DNA of 64,000 nt from Pomphorhynchus laevis (GCA_012934845.2 WNNJ02001786.1:1-64000), one strand, 5' to 3'. Positions 43,835 to 55,392 are shown, counted from the stretch's first letter. Program-made: numbers and translations. The notes: generated from the sequence alone by a model not told the origin.

Positions 43835-46025
43835 TTAATCAGAATCATGGTTTAGAACGAGATGGATATTGGAGAGAAGTTCGTAGATAGAAGAAAGACA
43901 GTTGGAGGCAGAAATGCCGACATCGTGTATGCGATGTGCGGGTGCATGAGCATATATGAGGATGTCATCGGCGTATTGCATGACGTTGAAAGAGAAAGGT
44001 TTGATAAATGGAGAAAGATCGCTAAGCAGAAGAGAGAAAATCAAGAGACCTAGGACTGAATCTTGTGGGACCCCGCAAAAGATATGGATGGGAAGGGAGG
44101 ATGATGACTTAGAACAGATGTGAAAGTAACGGTCGGATTGATATGAGGCAAACCATGCTACGGAGGAGAAAGAAAAGCCGTAATCATAACGAAGGCGATA
44201 AAGGAGGACGGAGTGGTCGACAATGTCGAAGGCAGAGGAGAGGTCGAGGGAGATCATAACACTATATAAAGCCTTGTATCGGGAAATGAGTAAGTCGTTG
44301 TAAACTTTTATACAGGCGACTTCTGTGGAGTGATTAGAGCGGAAAGCGGTTTGGAAAGGAGGGTTCAGATTGGATGCGTTGATCTGTATTAAGATAAGGC
44401 GTTCTATGAGCTTAGAAAGAGTGGATAGTAGTGAAATGGGGCGATAGCTACAAGGAAGGGAGGGGTCGAGCGATTGTTTCTTAAGGAGGGGACGAACAAT
44501 TTCGGATTTCCAGTGTGAAGGGAAGTTACGACTACGAATGGACAAGTTAAACAATGTTGTTAGAAAAGAGGATATCGATGAGCATATGGATTTAAGTATG
44601 TTGGTAGGCAGGGGATCGGCAGGTGAGGTTTTGCTGGGTAAGAGCATGAGAACAAATGAGACTTCTGTAGGTGAGACAAGGAGTAGATGAAAAAGTTCCA
44701 GGAAGATGAGGCTAGGCGGGGCAGATTGGGATAGGATTGAGATTAGGGTGTTAGAGAGCAACGTGGATACTCTGGTCTGGAGAAATGTCGAATAATCATG
44801 GGGATTAATGTTGCAAGGCGAAGAGGAGCGAGTAAGTATTGAGTTTAAAGTATGCCAGAGAGTCTTAGATGAATGAGGTGATGATTTTATGCTGCCAGAA
44901 GGAGTTGCATTTGGTACGTAGTAGGTTGAGATGAGACCGGCGAAGAGCAAGATAGGAATCACGGAAAGACGGAGTGATCGAGCGGAAATCACGTCTGAGA
45001 GAGCGGTGATAGACTCGAAAAGCATGGCGGAGTCGACGCTTTGATAGTAGGCATTGGATGTCAAACCATGGGGCACGGTGCAAGCGACGGTGTGGGTGAG
45101 ACTTTAAGGGCAAGAGAATATCGAGAGTGGATGTGAGTTCAGAGTCGAAAAGAAAGGCGAGATCGTGAGGAGATGAATATGTTATTGTGGGATAGGATAG
45201 AGACGATTTGAGTAAGGCAGAGCGGAGAAGGGAGAGGTCAAGATTTCTCCAAGGGCGACGTAGGATTGTAGGTGTGTGAGGAGGGGTGTGGTTGTGAGTG
45301 AGATCAAGGGTGATAAGAAAGTGATCGGATAGACCAGGATCAGAGATGGACAGTGAGGTGTAGGCAGCAAAATGATCGGGAACAGCGATGATGTCGAGTG
45401 CCCCACCAAGTATATGTGTGGGGGCAGTGGAGATTAGTTTGTAATTGTAGTTGGATAGAATGTTGATGAACTGGATGGAATCCGTGGAAGAGGGGCGGTC
45501 TAGGCGGATATCGAAGTCGCCCAGAACGAGTGAAGAGATTAAGGACAAAGAACAATGAGAAAGGAGGTCAGCGAGTTTGGTAAAAAATAAGGCAGTAGGA
45601 GCTGATGAACCAGGACGGTATACAATGGCGAGATCTAGAGTGATCGGGTTAGAATAACGACAAGTGAGCAATTCAAAAGAGCAATGACTGAAAGGGGGAT
45701 TGATTTTGCGAAGAGACGCGGGGTGACGCGCGAATGCGACGATGCCGCCATGATTAGAGAATTTAGAAGGGCATGAGCTGAGGGGGCGGGCGGATTCGAC
45801 TAGGGAGCAACCGGTAGAGAGCAGACGGCGAATGGAAAGGTCGTCGGAATCTGAGTGCCAGGATTCGGTGAGGCAGAAGAGATCGATGGATTGCTTGGTG
45901 AATAGGTTGAGGATAAGATCGGATTTATTGAGAATAGATCTAGTGTTGAGGAGACCGAGGCGGAAACCGTGTGTTGTGGCGAAAGAGTCTAGTGGAGAAG
46001 ACACATAGGAGAGATGGAGCGCCAT
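43835..46025 (-). pseudogene. CR1 ORF2: endonuclease and partial reverse transcriptase
   Basis: From ATG 46025: endonuclease LGLLNTRSILNKSDLILNLF, LFCLTESWHS, GGIVAFARHP, LVLGDFDIRLD and SDHFLITLDL. The linker APWFDIQCLL ... LRRSHLNLLR follows, then a frameshift near 44880, then RT: WKSEIVRPLLKK, SYRPISLLSTLSKLIERL, FRSNHSTEVA, VMISLDLSSAFDIVDH, GVPQDSVLGLLIFSLLL and YADDILIYAH. The reading ends at VLNHDSD and a stop made at the junction with the hammerhead repeat. Thumb and C-terminal parts are absent. The endonuclease motif GDFN reads GDFD here. Confidence 0.85.
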
Positions 46026-47129
46026 CGAATTTTTGGACGGGTGTGAACAACTTGAAAATTTCCGTCTATGTTTCGGATGGAGAGTGATGTTTCGCCGTTT
46101 TCCTCGCGACGGCGTTTTTCGATGCGGGCTGAAGAGATTTGAGCGATTTCAGAAGGGGCGCGATCGGGGAAAATTCGAGTGGTTGAAGATGACATGAGTT
46201 TGAATCGTTGAGAGAGGACAGAAGACGCGTGAGAGCGATGCTTGAAAACAATTTTTAGGAGAGGGGGATGGGAAGGATTAGATTGAGAAGATTTGTTTAG
46301 ACGGATGAATGCGACAGGAGAAATGTCCTTGAAAAAGGATGGTTTATCCGCAGGGACAATAGACGAGAGGATGGATCTGGAAGGTGGAAACATTGTGGTC
46401 TAGACGTGCTTGTGGAGATAAGGAGTTAGAAGGCGTGATATTAGTGACAATGACGCAACGATCGCGAGAAGAAAAGCGCTTCCGTAAAGGAGGACGATTG
46501 ACGTGAGTAGGTGAGATCACGATAGAAGAGCTGGCAGTTGATGATTTGGAGGGATTTGGTTTGACGACGGGAGACATAGAGGATAATGATAATAAAGAGG
46601 GTGGCAAGCGATGTGAGGAAAGGTTATGAGTGGAAGGATAGTGGAGGTTGGTGGAGGTGATTTTGATTGATGGATGCAAGGTATTGAGAAACGAGACGGG
46701 AAGGACAGGACGTGGGGTGTCGGGGAGTGAAAATACATTAGTTGTAACAATTTGCGGCTCCGTCACTGTCTCGGTAGATTTATCATAAACTTGACAAAAT
46801 CCATCTTGCTGCGATACAATTTGCGGCTCCTTCACTGTCTCAGTAGATTTATCAGAAATTTGAGAAATTCGATCATGCTGCGATGCCATTTCCAATTGCT
46901 CTAAGCGTTTTATTAACAAGTTGATTTGTTTCGCCGCACAGAATCCGCAGTAGAACGGTGGCCCGCCACAAGTTTCCTGACCCAAAGCACAATTATGTGT
47001 TACTGATGTCCAGATTTGACAGCCGCTAGCGGAGCATTCCACTTGTATGTTCTCGAGCTTGCCGGTTTTATCGGTATCAACAGAGATTGCTCGCTTGGCT
47101 TTTGGTAGATTTTTCTTCTTGGCTCCCAT
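45989..47129 (-). pseudogene. CR1 ORF1 with PHD-like zinc finger
   Basis: The first part (47129 to 46344, 261 codons from ATG) has a Lys-rich start, then a Cys-rich finger CSASGCQIWTSVTHNCALG ... CGGPPFYCGFC of the PHD-like kind seen in CR1 ORF1, then a short coiled-coil-like LLIKRLEQLEM. A doubled 31-33-residue unit with KSTETVxEPQIV follows, then a Ser/Pro-rich stretch. After a frameshift near 46390 it goes on as PDRAPSEIAQISSARIEKRR ... GETSLSIRNIDG, the usual ORF1 C-terminal pattern. Its end overlaps the start of ORF2 by some 35 bases. ORF1 proteins bind the element RNA (family knowledge). Confidence 0.8.
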
Positions 47130-47479
47130 TAACTGTAGGTTGCAATAGTTTACAATTTTTAAAACTGCGCTCCTTGTTGTGTATATTAATCTCTCAAACT
47201 TTTTTAACCATGCATCATATACTAAATTCTTTTTAGTAGAAATGCTGTTTCACAAGAACACGTTCCATTGTACAAACATATAAAATAAAATTTGTTGTTA
47301 CACCTTCCATGGGACACACACCAGTGTACTCATAAATAAATCAAAGTTTTCGCCACTGAGTCATAAACACTTGACAGCATTCTATGTATCAAATAATGAA
47401 ACAATACTTAATAAGTTTTGCAATATTCAAATTCGTTACGTGTACCTAGTCATCCTATGTGTGACGAGAAACTTTAACT

Positions 47480-47522
47480 ACATCAGACGCGTTCAACACT
47501 AACGTAGCTCATCAGTACCGTG
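47480..47522 (-). ncRNA. decayed type I hammerhead
   Basis: CTGATGA and GTC are kept next to GGTA, but the GAAA box reads TGAA-like and both stems are disturbed. Homologous to 43720-43761 by position in the repeat unit. Confidence 0.5.
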
Positions 47523-48002
47523 ACTACAATAATCATCCATATGTACTATTATACAAGCTTAAACAGTTCAAAGCTCGAAAACGAAAGTACCTTATATCTG
47601 AATTCACTTTGAGAATTTAGCATGCGCTTTGTGTATATTAAAGCGTATAGCAGTTAATGATTCAGTAGTTGATGATTTTGATAAGGTTATATAGAATGTT
47701 GCCTTGTGGTTGTCTTCTTATGTAGAAGACATTGATTTATTTATTAATACACCAGTGTGTCCCAGTGCAGATATAACAACAAATTATACTTTATATATTT
47801 GTACACGTGAATATGTTTTTGTAACACAGGATTTCCATTAAAACGAATTTAGAGCCTGATGCATTGTTACACTGCTATACGCATTGCCATGCACAAAGTT
47901 CATGTTAAATTCTCTGATGATTCAGATTAAGGATAGTTCCATTTTTTCGACCTTAAAAGACTGCTTATACGTGTCTTAAGATGCCTATGGATGATAATTG
48001 TG

Positions 48003-48050
48003 GTCACTGCACTGATGAGCTCTGTCAGAGCAAAAGCATCTGCCGTGGTT
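48003..48050 (+). ncRNA. altered type I hammerhead, inverted unit
   Basis: Plus strand: CTGATGA (48012-48018), perfect stem II GCTC/GAGC with loop TGTCA, then AAAA in place of GAAA and CATC in place of CGTC. Stem I keeps only about 3 bp (GCA/TGC). Probably inactive. Confidence 0.55.
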
Positions 48051-48639
48051 AAAGTTTGTAGTCACACAGGATGACTTGGCACACGTAGCAATTTTGAATA
48101 TTGCAAGAATAATTCGATTCTATTTCTTGGTCTGATGAAGATATATATAATGCTGGCTGGTGTTTATGCTTCTTCATGGGGAAAGCATAAATATTTATTT
48201 ATGAATAAACGGGTGGTTATCACAGGGAACATGTAACAACAAATTATATTTTATATATTTGTACAATTGAAGGTTTTGTAAAAAATGATTTCTATTAGAA
48301 AGAATTTATTTCATGATGCAGTATTACATGGAGGGATAATTTTTAAAAAATTATCTTGATTATTATACTTACAATTGAAAAGGGCTGCGTGTCCACCCGA
48401 ATTATCGATAGCATTATTTTTGATTTGGACTCGGAATTCTTCGCCAAAAACATATTGTAAGAATAATTCAGTTCCATTTTTTGGTCTTATGATCATATAT
48501 AGAATGCTGCTTGGTGTTTGTTTCTTTATGAGGAAAACATAGTGATTTATGGGCAAATATAACCTAGGGCAAAAATAACAACAATTTTTATTTTATATAT
48601 TTGTACACTTTAATGTATCCACCTGCGATATGGCGGAGT

Positions 48640-49960
48640 TGAGAAGAAGATTGGATGGGGGTAGCTATTCATTTAACCTTAAAAACGGTTGATTTCAGAG
48701 ACTACATCTTTGACCTGCGTCAATAAAACAGGGGGTGGTATCATCAGCGTATACCACGAGATGTTTTTCGCGTTTAAAAGGTTTGAAAAGTACAATTGAG
48801 ACAGCAAGCTTTAAGATAGGAGAAAGCGGGAAGCCTTGAGTCACACTGTAATTGGGTAGAACTGGCATGTATCAGGGTCGTCTTCATAAAAAAACCGCTT
48901 GGTATATAGCAAAATTTCCACCCTGTTAACAATTCTCCCAGACAATCCGAGGGATCTGAGAGAATAGATAACAAAAGGAATACAGTCAAATGCAGCGGAT
49001 AAGTCAAGAAAAACAGCCACAGTAAACTGATGACTGTTATCTTGGCAAAGCCGATGCCTTTTACCAATTACTGAATGAACCGAGCGACATTTTACAATTC
49101 ATTGAAAACTTTGTGAGATTAAATTGTGCCTACTTAGATGGGCACAGATTCTTCCCGCAAGCGCTTTTTCGTAGATGGAGATGATAAAGTTTTGAATCGA
49201 AATGGGACGCAGATCATTAAAACATGTAATAGATTTTTTCTTTGCTAAAAATATCCTTCAGCTGATGTTTATTCCGGCTATGTCGGAAGGAGATACTTTA
49301 AGGCATTGTGATAGAACATCCTTTCTATGAATGTCTATCAAAAGCTGACAGGCACGAGTGGAAAGTGGCGCATTGGTTTTGGAGCTACCCGGAAGTTGCC
49401 CCAAGAATTCAGGATATCTGTAAATGATATATCCCTACTTATAAAGTCACCCAAGATGGGAATGAGTTGGGAGATTGAGTCGCTCCATAATTGTGTAAGA
49501 ATAGTGACTCCTCCAAAACTTTTCAAGGCATATGCTAACCGATCCAGCCCGATGCCATCTCCTTCCAGCAAACGAACTTCTCCTTCTAGAATGTCTAACA
49601 AAAGGAAGACTGAGAAAACTAAGACGAGCAATGCTCGCCCTATCACTACTCAGCTAGAGTCTATATCTATAGCTCCAGTATTCTTTCGAGAAAGCATGTC
49701 TGAAGTTAACAAAGATATTGGGAAGGTGTAGCATTTTTGCAAGGACTTTGAGTATTGTCGGAGTAGGATTGAATACTCTACTATTAAAGGTGGTCGAAAG
49801 TATCGCGGTAGCTTGCGAAGTGAGGTAGGAATTAAATCGGGTCAGACTCGTATTTCCTACTACGTATAAAAATAGGATAGTTGTCTGGAAGAGGACCACT
49901 GTGATTGGATCAAAGATACTTGCACAAAACACTGTATCCAATTCTTGTCGGTCGACCATC
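48640..49960 (-). mobile_element. I/Jockey-like LINE, minus-strand ORF2 fragment
   Basis: Reading leftwards from about 49920: FDPITVVLFQTTI, SLTRFNSYLTSQATAILSTT, FNPTPTILKVLAKMLHLPN and KEYWSYRYRL match the endonuclease-RT linker of the plus copies. Then LGDFISRDISFTDILNSW, DLRPISIQN with ISIYEKALAGRI, VAVFLDLSAAFD and LLYTKRFFYEDDPDTCQFYP match the RT. It ends near 48640, short of the element's 3' end. Frame changes are frequent. Its left end lies against the hammerhead repeat block and its right end meets the PLE at 49925. Confidence 0.75.
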
Positions 49961-51250
49961 CTTTGTTTCTAGTACTGATGGATTTATACGGGCACTTGAG
50001 GTATTCCTACCTCAGATACAAACTACGTCTATATTATGCGCCCTTGACGTGGAGCCTCTATTCACTTCAATTGTTCATGAAAATGGAGTGAAAGCAATAC
50101 GTAAATTTCTTGCCGACGCAGGAACTGATGAGAGCGAAACTGAGAGTCTATCGCAACTCCTAAAGATGGTTCTTACTTCGAACATATTCAGCTTCAATCA
50201 TAAACTATAGCTGCAACAAATTGGAGCAGCCATGACATTTTTTGTGTCTGGGATCACGGCTTAGGAAAACTAAATCAGTTTCTTGATGTCTTAATAATGA
50301 ATCAGAACTTAACTTCACGAGCAACGTAATAAATGATGCTACTATGATTAGTTTTCTAGACATCAAGCTTACCAAAACATCATCAAATTCTTGAGAAACT
50401 TCTGTCTTTCGCAAGTTCGATGATACTCGTGATCTGATTCATGAAAGCAGTGCGCATCATCCTAAAGTAAAACGGTTATTAATACGGAATGAGGCAATTA
50501 GAACAAAAAAAATCTGTTCAAATAATGTTATTTTCGAACGCTGCCTTCAAAGCCTGCATAAAGAATTTATTGATCGTGGATACACACGTAAATATATAGA
50601 TAGACAGTTTAATGATGTAAGAAAAATGGATCGTTCTAAACTTCTATTAGTCAAAAACAAGGAAGCTGTAGAAACACTAAATGCCTTCCACACAGTGATA
50701 GACTACCATCCTGTCCTAGCAAATATCCAGTCTGATGTAAATAGATCGATCAAATCCGCCCAACTGACAGATTTCTGCCATCCAAGGGTCGGGTTTAGAA
50801 CAACTTGTAACCTACAAAGTCTGCTAAAATACAAGGAACAAAAAGAAAGAGTAGGTATACCTTGTATGAATAAACGTTGCAAATGTTGTTCTGAAATGAA
50901 GACCTTACAGTTTTTCTCCGGGGCTACAACTGACATGCGATATTCTACAGATGGCGAATATACTTGTAAATCCAAAAATATCGTCTATCTGTGTGGATGT
51001 ACTTGTTGCCATCAACAATATATAGGAGAAACATCAGAACAAATGAACGTCCAATCAAATAACAGACGCGCATATATAAAGAAAAAGCGTATAGGACGCG
51101 ACGGTTCGGCAACACATACCATCACGAACGCTGATCACACAATGCAAGTTACCATCATACGAGGTGGTTTTGCTAACGATGCAAAACGTAAGTATTTTCT
51201 TATTATGGAAAAAGTGAGTATAGGTGCTTCAAACAACTTTCAAATTCAAA
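49925..51250 (+). mobile_element. Penelope-like element with GIY-YIG endonuclease
   Basis: RT start: FIRALEVFLPQIQ and LCALDVEPLFTSIVHENGVK (about 49980-50085), then FSFNHKL (near 50200). Later FLDIKLTK (near 50355) and a long frame from about 50400 to 51200 with HHPKVKRLL, YHPVLANIQ, FCHPRVGF, CKCC and the GIY-YIG-type endonuclease KNIVYLCGCTCCHQQYIGET ... NNRR. This is the RT plus C-terminal GIY-YIG plan of endonuclease-bearing PLEs. The RT catalytic segment is damaged or missing and the copy looks broken. It is a different PLE from those at 1-695 and 41574-42346. A minus-strand LINE cuts its left end and a plus-strand LINE follows at its right end. Confidence 0.8.
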
Positions 51251-51360
51251 CAAATATGGAACGGAACTCAGGTATTTCCAATGTATCATCGAATTTTCAA
51301 GCAAAAGAACACAAGGTTAGTCCTGTTTCGTCTAATTTTTTAATCTCAAGCACGGATTGA
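50626..51360 (+). CDS. open frame fusing PLE endonuclease to LINE ORF1 start
   Basis: A 244-codon open frame. Residues about 1-190 are PLE: Cys cluster CMNKRCKCCSEM, then the GIY-YIG-type segment VYLCGCTCCHQQYIGET with Asn-Asn-Arg-Arg after it. The last 35 residues (from MERNSGISNVSSNFQAKEHK) align with the N terminus of ORF1 of the I/Jockey-like LINE copies (MSERSKNSMKTNFPAN). The junction lies between about 51200 and 51255. This looks like a chance read-through where the LINE is joined to the PLE. I have no evidence that the fused protein is made. Confidence 0.6.
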   Translation: MDRSKLLLVKNKEAVETLNAFHTVIDYHPVLANIQSDVNRSIKSAQLTDFCHPRVGFRTTCNLQSLLKYKEQKERVGIPCMNKRCKCCSEMKTLQFFSGATTDMRYSTDGEYTCKSKNIVYLCGCTCCHQQYIGETSEQMNVQSNNRRAYIKKKRIGRDGSATHTITNADHTMQVTIIRGGFANDAKRKYFLIMEKVSIGASNNFQIQTNMERNSGISNVSSNFQAKEHKVSPVSSNFLISSTD

Positions 51361-52440
51361 GAACTCCCTACTGTGCCTAAATTGGTGAATCTGGTAATAA
51401 TCAGGCTTCTTCAATCATTTGAAAGGAAGAATCTTTTCAGTATTTTGCTGAGAGAGTTTACAAGCTCTTATAAGAAGAGTATTCTATTCAATTCGATAAA
51501 ATATTTACATTCTGAAATCCGGGTTTCGTTCAGCTCTCCAGATCTGGCAGCATCGTACCTAGAATTTTTCGAAACACACCTAAAAGAATTTGGATCAACT
51601 ACTTACAGGCCTATTCAGGCTACTCTGAAAATTAATAAATTTCCGCCCTTCGCAACAAATGATGATTTAAGTGCTCGCACATCTGAGTACAAAATTCATA
51701 ATATTCGCCCCATCCTGGGTAAGAAAGGCCAGGCTATACCACTAGCATTCTGTTCTACAGCAATTGACCAGGCGGAATGCCTAGCTAAAATTAAATGTAA
51801 CCCCTTTTTGGGGTACAACCTTTCTTTCAAAATCGTAGACGCTGATGACTTAACATACCCCCATTGCAATGGGTGCCACCTTTGGGATCACTGGTCCTCG
51901 AACTGCACTAGGCCCCATACGTGTGGGGTGTGCAGCTCTTCTGAAGTTCATGAGGGGAATGTTCTCTCGCCACTCTATGTTCCAATTGTAGTGATCAGCA
52001 TCCAGCCTGGTCTAGATGTCCTATCTTCAAAGATTACAAATTAAGGCATTGTGGGGCACCGGTCAAACCGGCCCACTTTGCCGCTGCCAGCTTATCCAAT
52101 TCGAACGGTTAAGGTATGTCGGACACCGATATTATCAAACTTGTTGACGCTAGATTTCAGATATACAAGGACGAGATTCGAGCCTTAACGAATCATCTGA
52201 TAGCAAAATTCGAGGAGTCCCGTTCTCCTCCATCGACCATTCTTACCTCTTCAAAGAGAGCCCCCGTTCTAAGAAGAGATCCTTGTCTAAACAAAAGCTG
52301 GCTTCCTTGAAGTTGGCAAAAAATACGATATCTACTGGGAGTTGTTGGCCTCAAAGGGAGATGAAGACAATGCCGGTGGGCAAGTGACTTCTCCCAGTAA
52401 GGCTGGGAGTGAGAAGGGCAACTTTCTCTTTCCTAGTTCC
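51256..52440 (+). pseudogene. LINE copy A ORF1 (gag-like, CCHC)
   Basis: After a stop at 51358, a frame runs from 51373 to 52044 with LVNLVIIRLLQSFERKN, ILFNSIKYLHSEIRVSFSSP and CNPFLGYNLSF, and a first CCHC-like finger (CNGCHLWDHWSSNC), then CGVC. A frameshift follows, and the C-terminal part MSDTDIIKLVDARFQIYKDE lies in a frame from 52116. ORF1 proteins of this type bind element RNA. The glycine usual in the CCHC box (WGHW in copies B and C) is Asp here. Confidence 0.7.
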
Positions 52441-52480
52441 TGCTAGGAGGTAGGCATCCCACTCCAGCTGACGTAACACA

Positions 52481-54923
52481 ATGCAAAGTAGTCAAGAGCC
52501 TTTTTTACTGAATACCTTTCAGTGGAATTCGGGAGGTTCTTCCGCCCTTAGCCTTCTATCTGGTAGAGATGCGGATGTTATAGTCCTTCAAGAGACGCGG
52601 TCTATCCGTCTCCACCAGGACATTACTCGATTTATCCCCAAGCATATTTACACCCACTTCACTTCTTCATAACCCCTCCTCACGCCTCTTCATCTCAAGG
52701 TCTTTTAACCCTAGTTAAATGCTCCTTAAGATCATCCCTTCTTTTAAACTATTCTTGTCCAGCCCTGTCTTGTTTAGCTATATCACTTTGTAAGAATGGT
52801 AAACCTAAGAGTATAGCCAATATCTATATTAGGCCAGGGGAAATTCACAAGAACCGTGAGCTCCTGGACCGTATTTTGGGTAGTCGCTATGACATGTTAC
52901 TCGGTGACTTTAACGACAGAACTGGTTGTTGGATTAATGCAGCACTCCGCAGAGCCAGGAACGACTACCTTATTCACAAACCACCGTCCCCCACCTTTCA
53001 TTGCTCAACAACTAATTCTCTCCTCGACATATTACTGCTTCATAAGATGTGGTTGTTGAAACCTATTAGTACTGAGCAGTCGCGCCAAAAACAGACCACC
53101 TCTCATGACCTAATTCGTTTGCGGATATAGGAAGATACGTTGCTTAGAAGGAGGTTTCACTTTGATCCCATCAGAGTGGCTTTCTTTCAGGCGGCTATCC
53201 AACTCTTCCCCAGAATTGGTAATGAGAGTTTTACCGAATTTAATTCCTACCTCTCATCGCCAGCTACCGCGTTTCTTTCGACGACCTATAAAGGTCGTAT
53301 TTACAATTCCACTTTAACAAAACTCAAGGTTCTGGCTAAAATGCTACACCTTCCGAATGTCTCTATTTCCGCCAGACAGGTACTCTCGAATGAATACTGG
53401 AGCACTAGATATAGGTTCCAGCTGAGCAGGGATAAGGCGAGCATTGCTCAACTTAACCCTTCTCAGTCTTCCTTCTGGAAGATATTCAAGAAGGAGAAGT
53501 TTGCCTGTTGGGAGGATAGAGCTATAGGCTGGATTGATAGTATAGGCCTTGATAATGTTTTGAAGGAGTCACTATCCCTACATAATTATAGAGACACACA
53601 ATAACCCTAACCAGTCTCGCCTTGGGGTGACTTCAGGAGCAGGGACTTATCTGGTACAGATATCTTTAACTCCTGGGGGCCACTTCCGGGCACCTCTAAA
53701 TCTGTCGCTCCACTATCTTCTCGGGTCTGTCAGCTTTTGATAGCCGATCAAAGAAGAGAAGTGGCCGTCACAATGCGTTTAGCCTCACCGTCCGATGTAG
53801 CCAGCATCAATATTAGTCGTAGAATTTTTTACCAAAGCGTAGTCCGGTTTCATGTTCTAAAGATCTGCGTCCCATTTCGATTCAGATATCCCTAATCTCC
53901 ATCTACGAAAAAGTGCTTGCGCGTAGAATCCGCGACCATTTAAGTAGGCGTAATTTGATTTTACGGAGTTTTCATGGGTTAGTCAAAGGACGCTCGGTTC
54001 ATTTAGCAATTGGTGAAGTGCATCAGTCTTGTAGGGATAATAGCCATCAACTAGCTGTGGCTGTTTTCCTTGACTTTTCTGCTGCATTTGACCGCATTTC
54101 CATTCCCTTTGTTATCTCCTCTCTCAGGTCCCTCGGGTTGCCTGCGAGAATTGTTAACAGGGTGAAGATATTACTGTATACCAAGCGGTTCTACTATGAA
54201 GACGACTATGATGCGCGTCAGTTCTACCCTATTACGGGTGTGCCTCAAGGATCCCTACATTCTCCTATCTTATATCTTGCTGCCTCCATTGTACTATTTA
54301 AGAATTTTAAACGTGATTAACATCTAGTGGTATACGCTGATGATACCACGGCCCTGTTCTGTAGACGCAGGTGCAAAGATGTCGCCTCGGACATCAGCCG
54401 TTTCTTTTTAAGATTAGCAGGCTAGCTGACCCCATGCAATCTTATTTTAAATTCATCCAAATCGCAGGTAGTTGTCTTTCATGGCTCCCCTGCGACAAAG
54501 AAAAAATTAAAGAGACTAGCACTCTCAGCTCTATCTTCCATATTGACTAATCAACCACTCCCTACCTTCACAAGTCGAGTAAAATACCTGAGGTTCACTG
54601 TTACGGTGAACTGGTCGGCGAAAGCTGATCTGCATAGACTTAAACGTATCCTGAGGAAAGCTAGGTGGGCCCTATAACGGGCTCAGCATATGTCGTTGAA
54701 TGAAAAAACCGAAGTGCGCCTCTGGGATACTTGGGCTATGTCGAGATTAGTTTTTTCGAGAGGACGTCCTCCAGAGCAGACTAATTTTTCTCAAGCTCCT
54801 CATCTCGCGATTACCGAGCATAGTCCACCTCAATTGGACTCTTCGGGTGGGATAGACCCCGGTTGTTCAGTTAAAGAGCGGCGTGTTGGATTGGCTAGAG
54901 GGCTCAAATCCCGCTGGACCTGA
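52481..54923 (+). pseudogene. LINE copy A ORF2 (endonuclease-RT)
   Basis: Starts MQSSQEPFLLNTFQWNSGG. Endonuclease blocks VLQETRSIRL and LLGDFNDRTGCW; linker FHFDPIRVAFFQAAI. RT blocks VAVFLDFSAAFDRI, ITGVPQGS and VVYADDTTALF, then YLRFTVTVNWSAKADL. A frameshift near 52670 follows THFTSS. In-frame stops include those near 53130, 53602, 54318, 54420 and 54675. It ends ... LKSRWT, the same endpoint as copy B. No RNase H domain is seen. Confidence 0.75.
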
Positions 54924-54990
54924 GGCCGTGATATCATTATGAAGACTAAATGCTGATATAAGTTGTCTTATCTGAACTGCAGTTGTTTTT

Positions 54991-55392
54991 TCTAATGTCT
55001 CTATTCGTATTTTTTAGTGGTTGTTAGTTATTTATTTAAGAAATTCATTATTATTATAAAACGTAAGCAGTGTGAACAGCAGTGGATTGCTCAATTAATG
55101 TGTGATACAACACTAAACACACATCACAGATGCCGACTTCCATAATTAAGCGTATATAACGACAAAATCGGTGTGTAAGCAGTAGTAAACAAATATACTT
55201 GACGAAGACTTCAGTGAGAAGTCAAAAGCTTTTGTTAATAAATATTTGTGTAATCTATATATTTGTGTAAACTATATATAGTCTAAATTCGATTGTGTTA
55301 AACTGTGCTCTGGGAGCTAATAAGCTTCAGTTTTATAACTGTAAATGTTGCCAAAAACCGGAGTTCGATTACAAGTAGAGCAGACTTCACTA
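54991..55392. other. spacer with inverted match to 43000-43090
   Basis: Bases 55300-55395 (GAGCTAATAAGCTTCAGTTT, GTTGCCAAAAACCGGAGTTCG) are the reverse complement of sequence at about 43000-43085. So the flank of the foldback at 42802-42993 and this locus belong to one dispersed repeat. I see no gene. Confidence 0.5.

Larger units (their letters stand above)
43835..47150 (-). mobile_element. CR1-clade LINE with PHD-type ORF1, 3' end missing
   Basis: A minus-strand element, visibly richer in GC than its flanks. ORF1 is followed by ORF2 with endonuclease and RT. It keeps its 5' part but stops abruptly at 43835 within the RT, just after the catalytic block, where the 460-bp hammerhead repeat begins. 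Normal LINE copies lose their 5' end, so this loss of the 3' end is unusual. The element is flanked on both sides by the hammerhead repeat in the same orientation. One frameshift in each ORF is visible. A fragment of the same family lies at 3490-3955. Confidence 0.85.
47180..48610. repeat. about 460-bp hammerhead repeat, right block with inversion
   Basis: From 47180 to about 47620 the unit is in the same orientation as the left block (43080-43834). From about 47640 it continues inverted, with further units to 48610 marked by repeated ACAACAAATTATA and TATATTTGTACA blocks near 47785, 48230 and 48575. The last units lack the ribozyme part. Hammerheads lie at 47480-47522 (-) and 48003-48050 (+), both altered. 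A related single unit lies at 56175-56390. Confidence 0.7.
51256..54990 (+). mobile_element. I/Jockey-like LINE, copy A
   Basis: First of three long plus-strand copies. ORF1 (51256-52440), ORF2 (52481-54923), then a 3' end with TTTATTTAAG near 54990. The 5' end lies directly on the PLE. Several stops and frameshifts make it older than the copies at 57530 and 61362. By eye it is closer to copy C than to copy B in the endonuclease region (both read WINAALRRAR and TNSLLDILLLHKMWLLKP). Confidence 0.8.

Noticed and set aside
45182-45555. Extra minus-strand frames within the CR1 endonuclease
   Set aside because: Alternative frames of the same coding region; the main frame carries all endonuclease motifs.
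49338-49731. Plus-strand frame of 134 codons
   Set aside because: The minus strand here matches the LINE linker and RT region, so the plus frame is a shadow.
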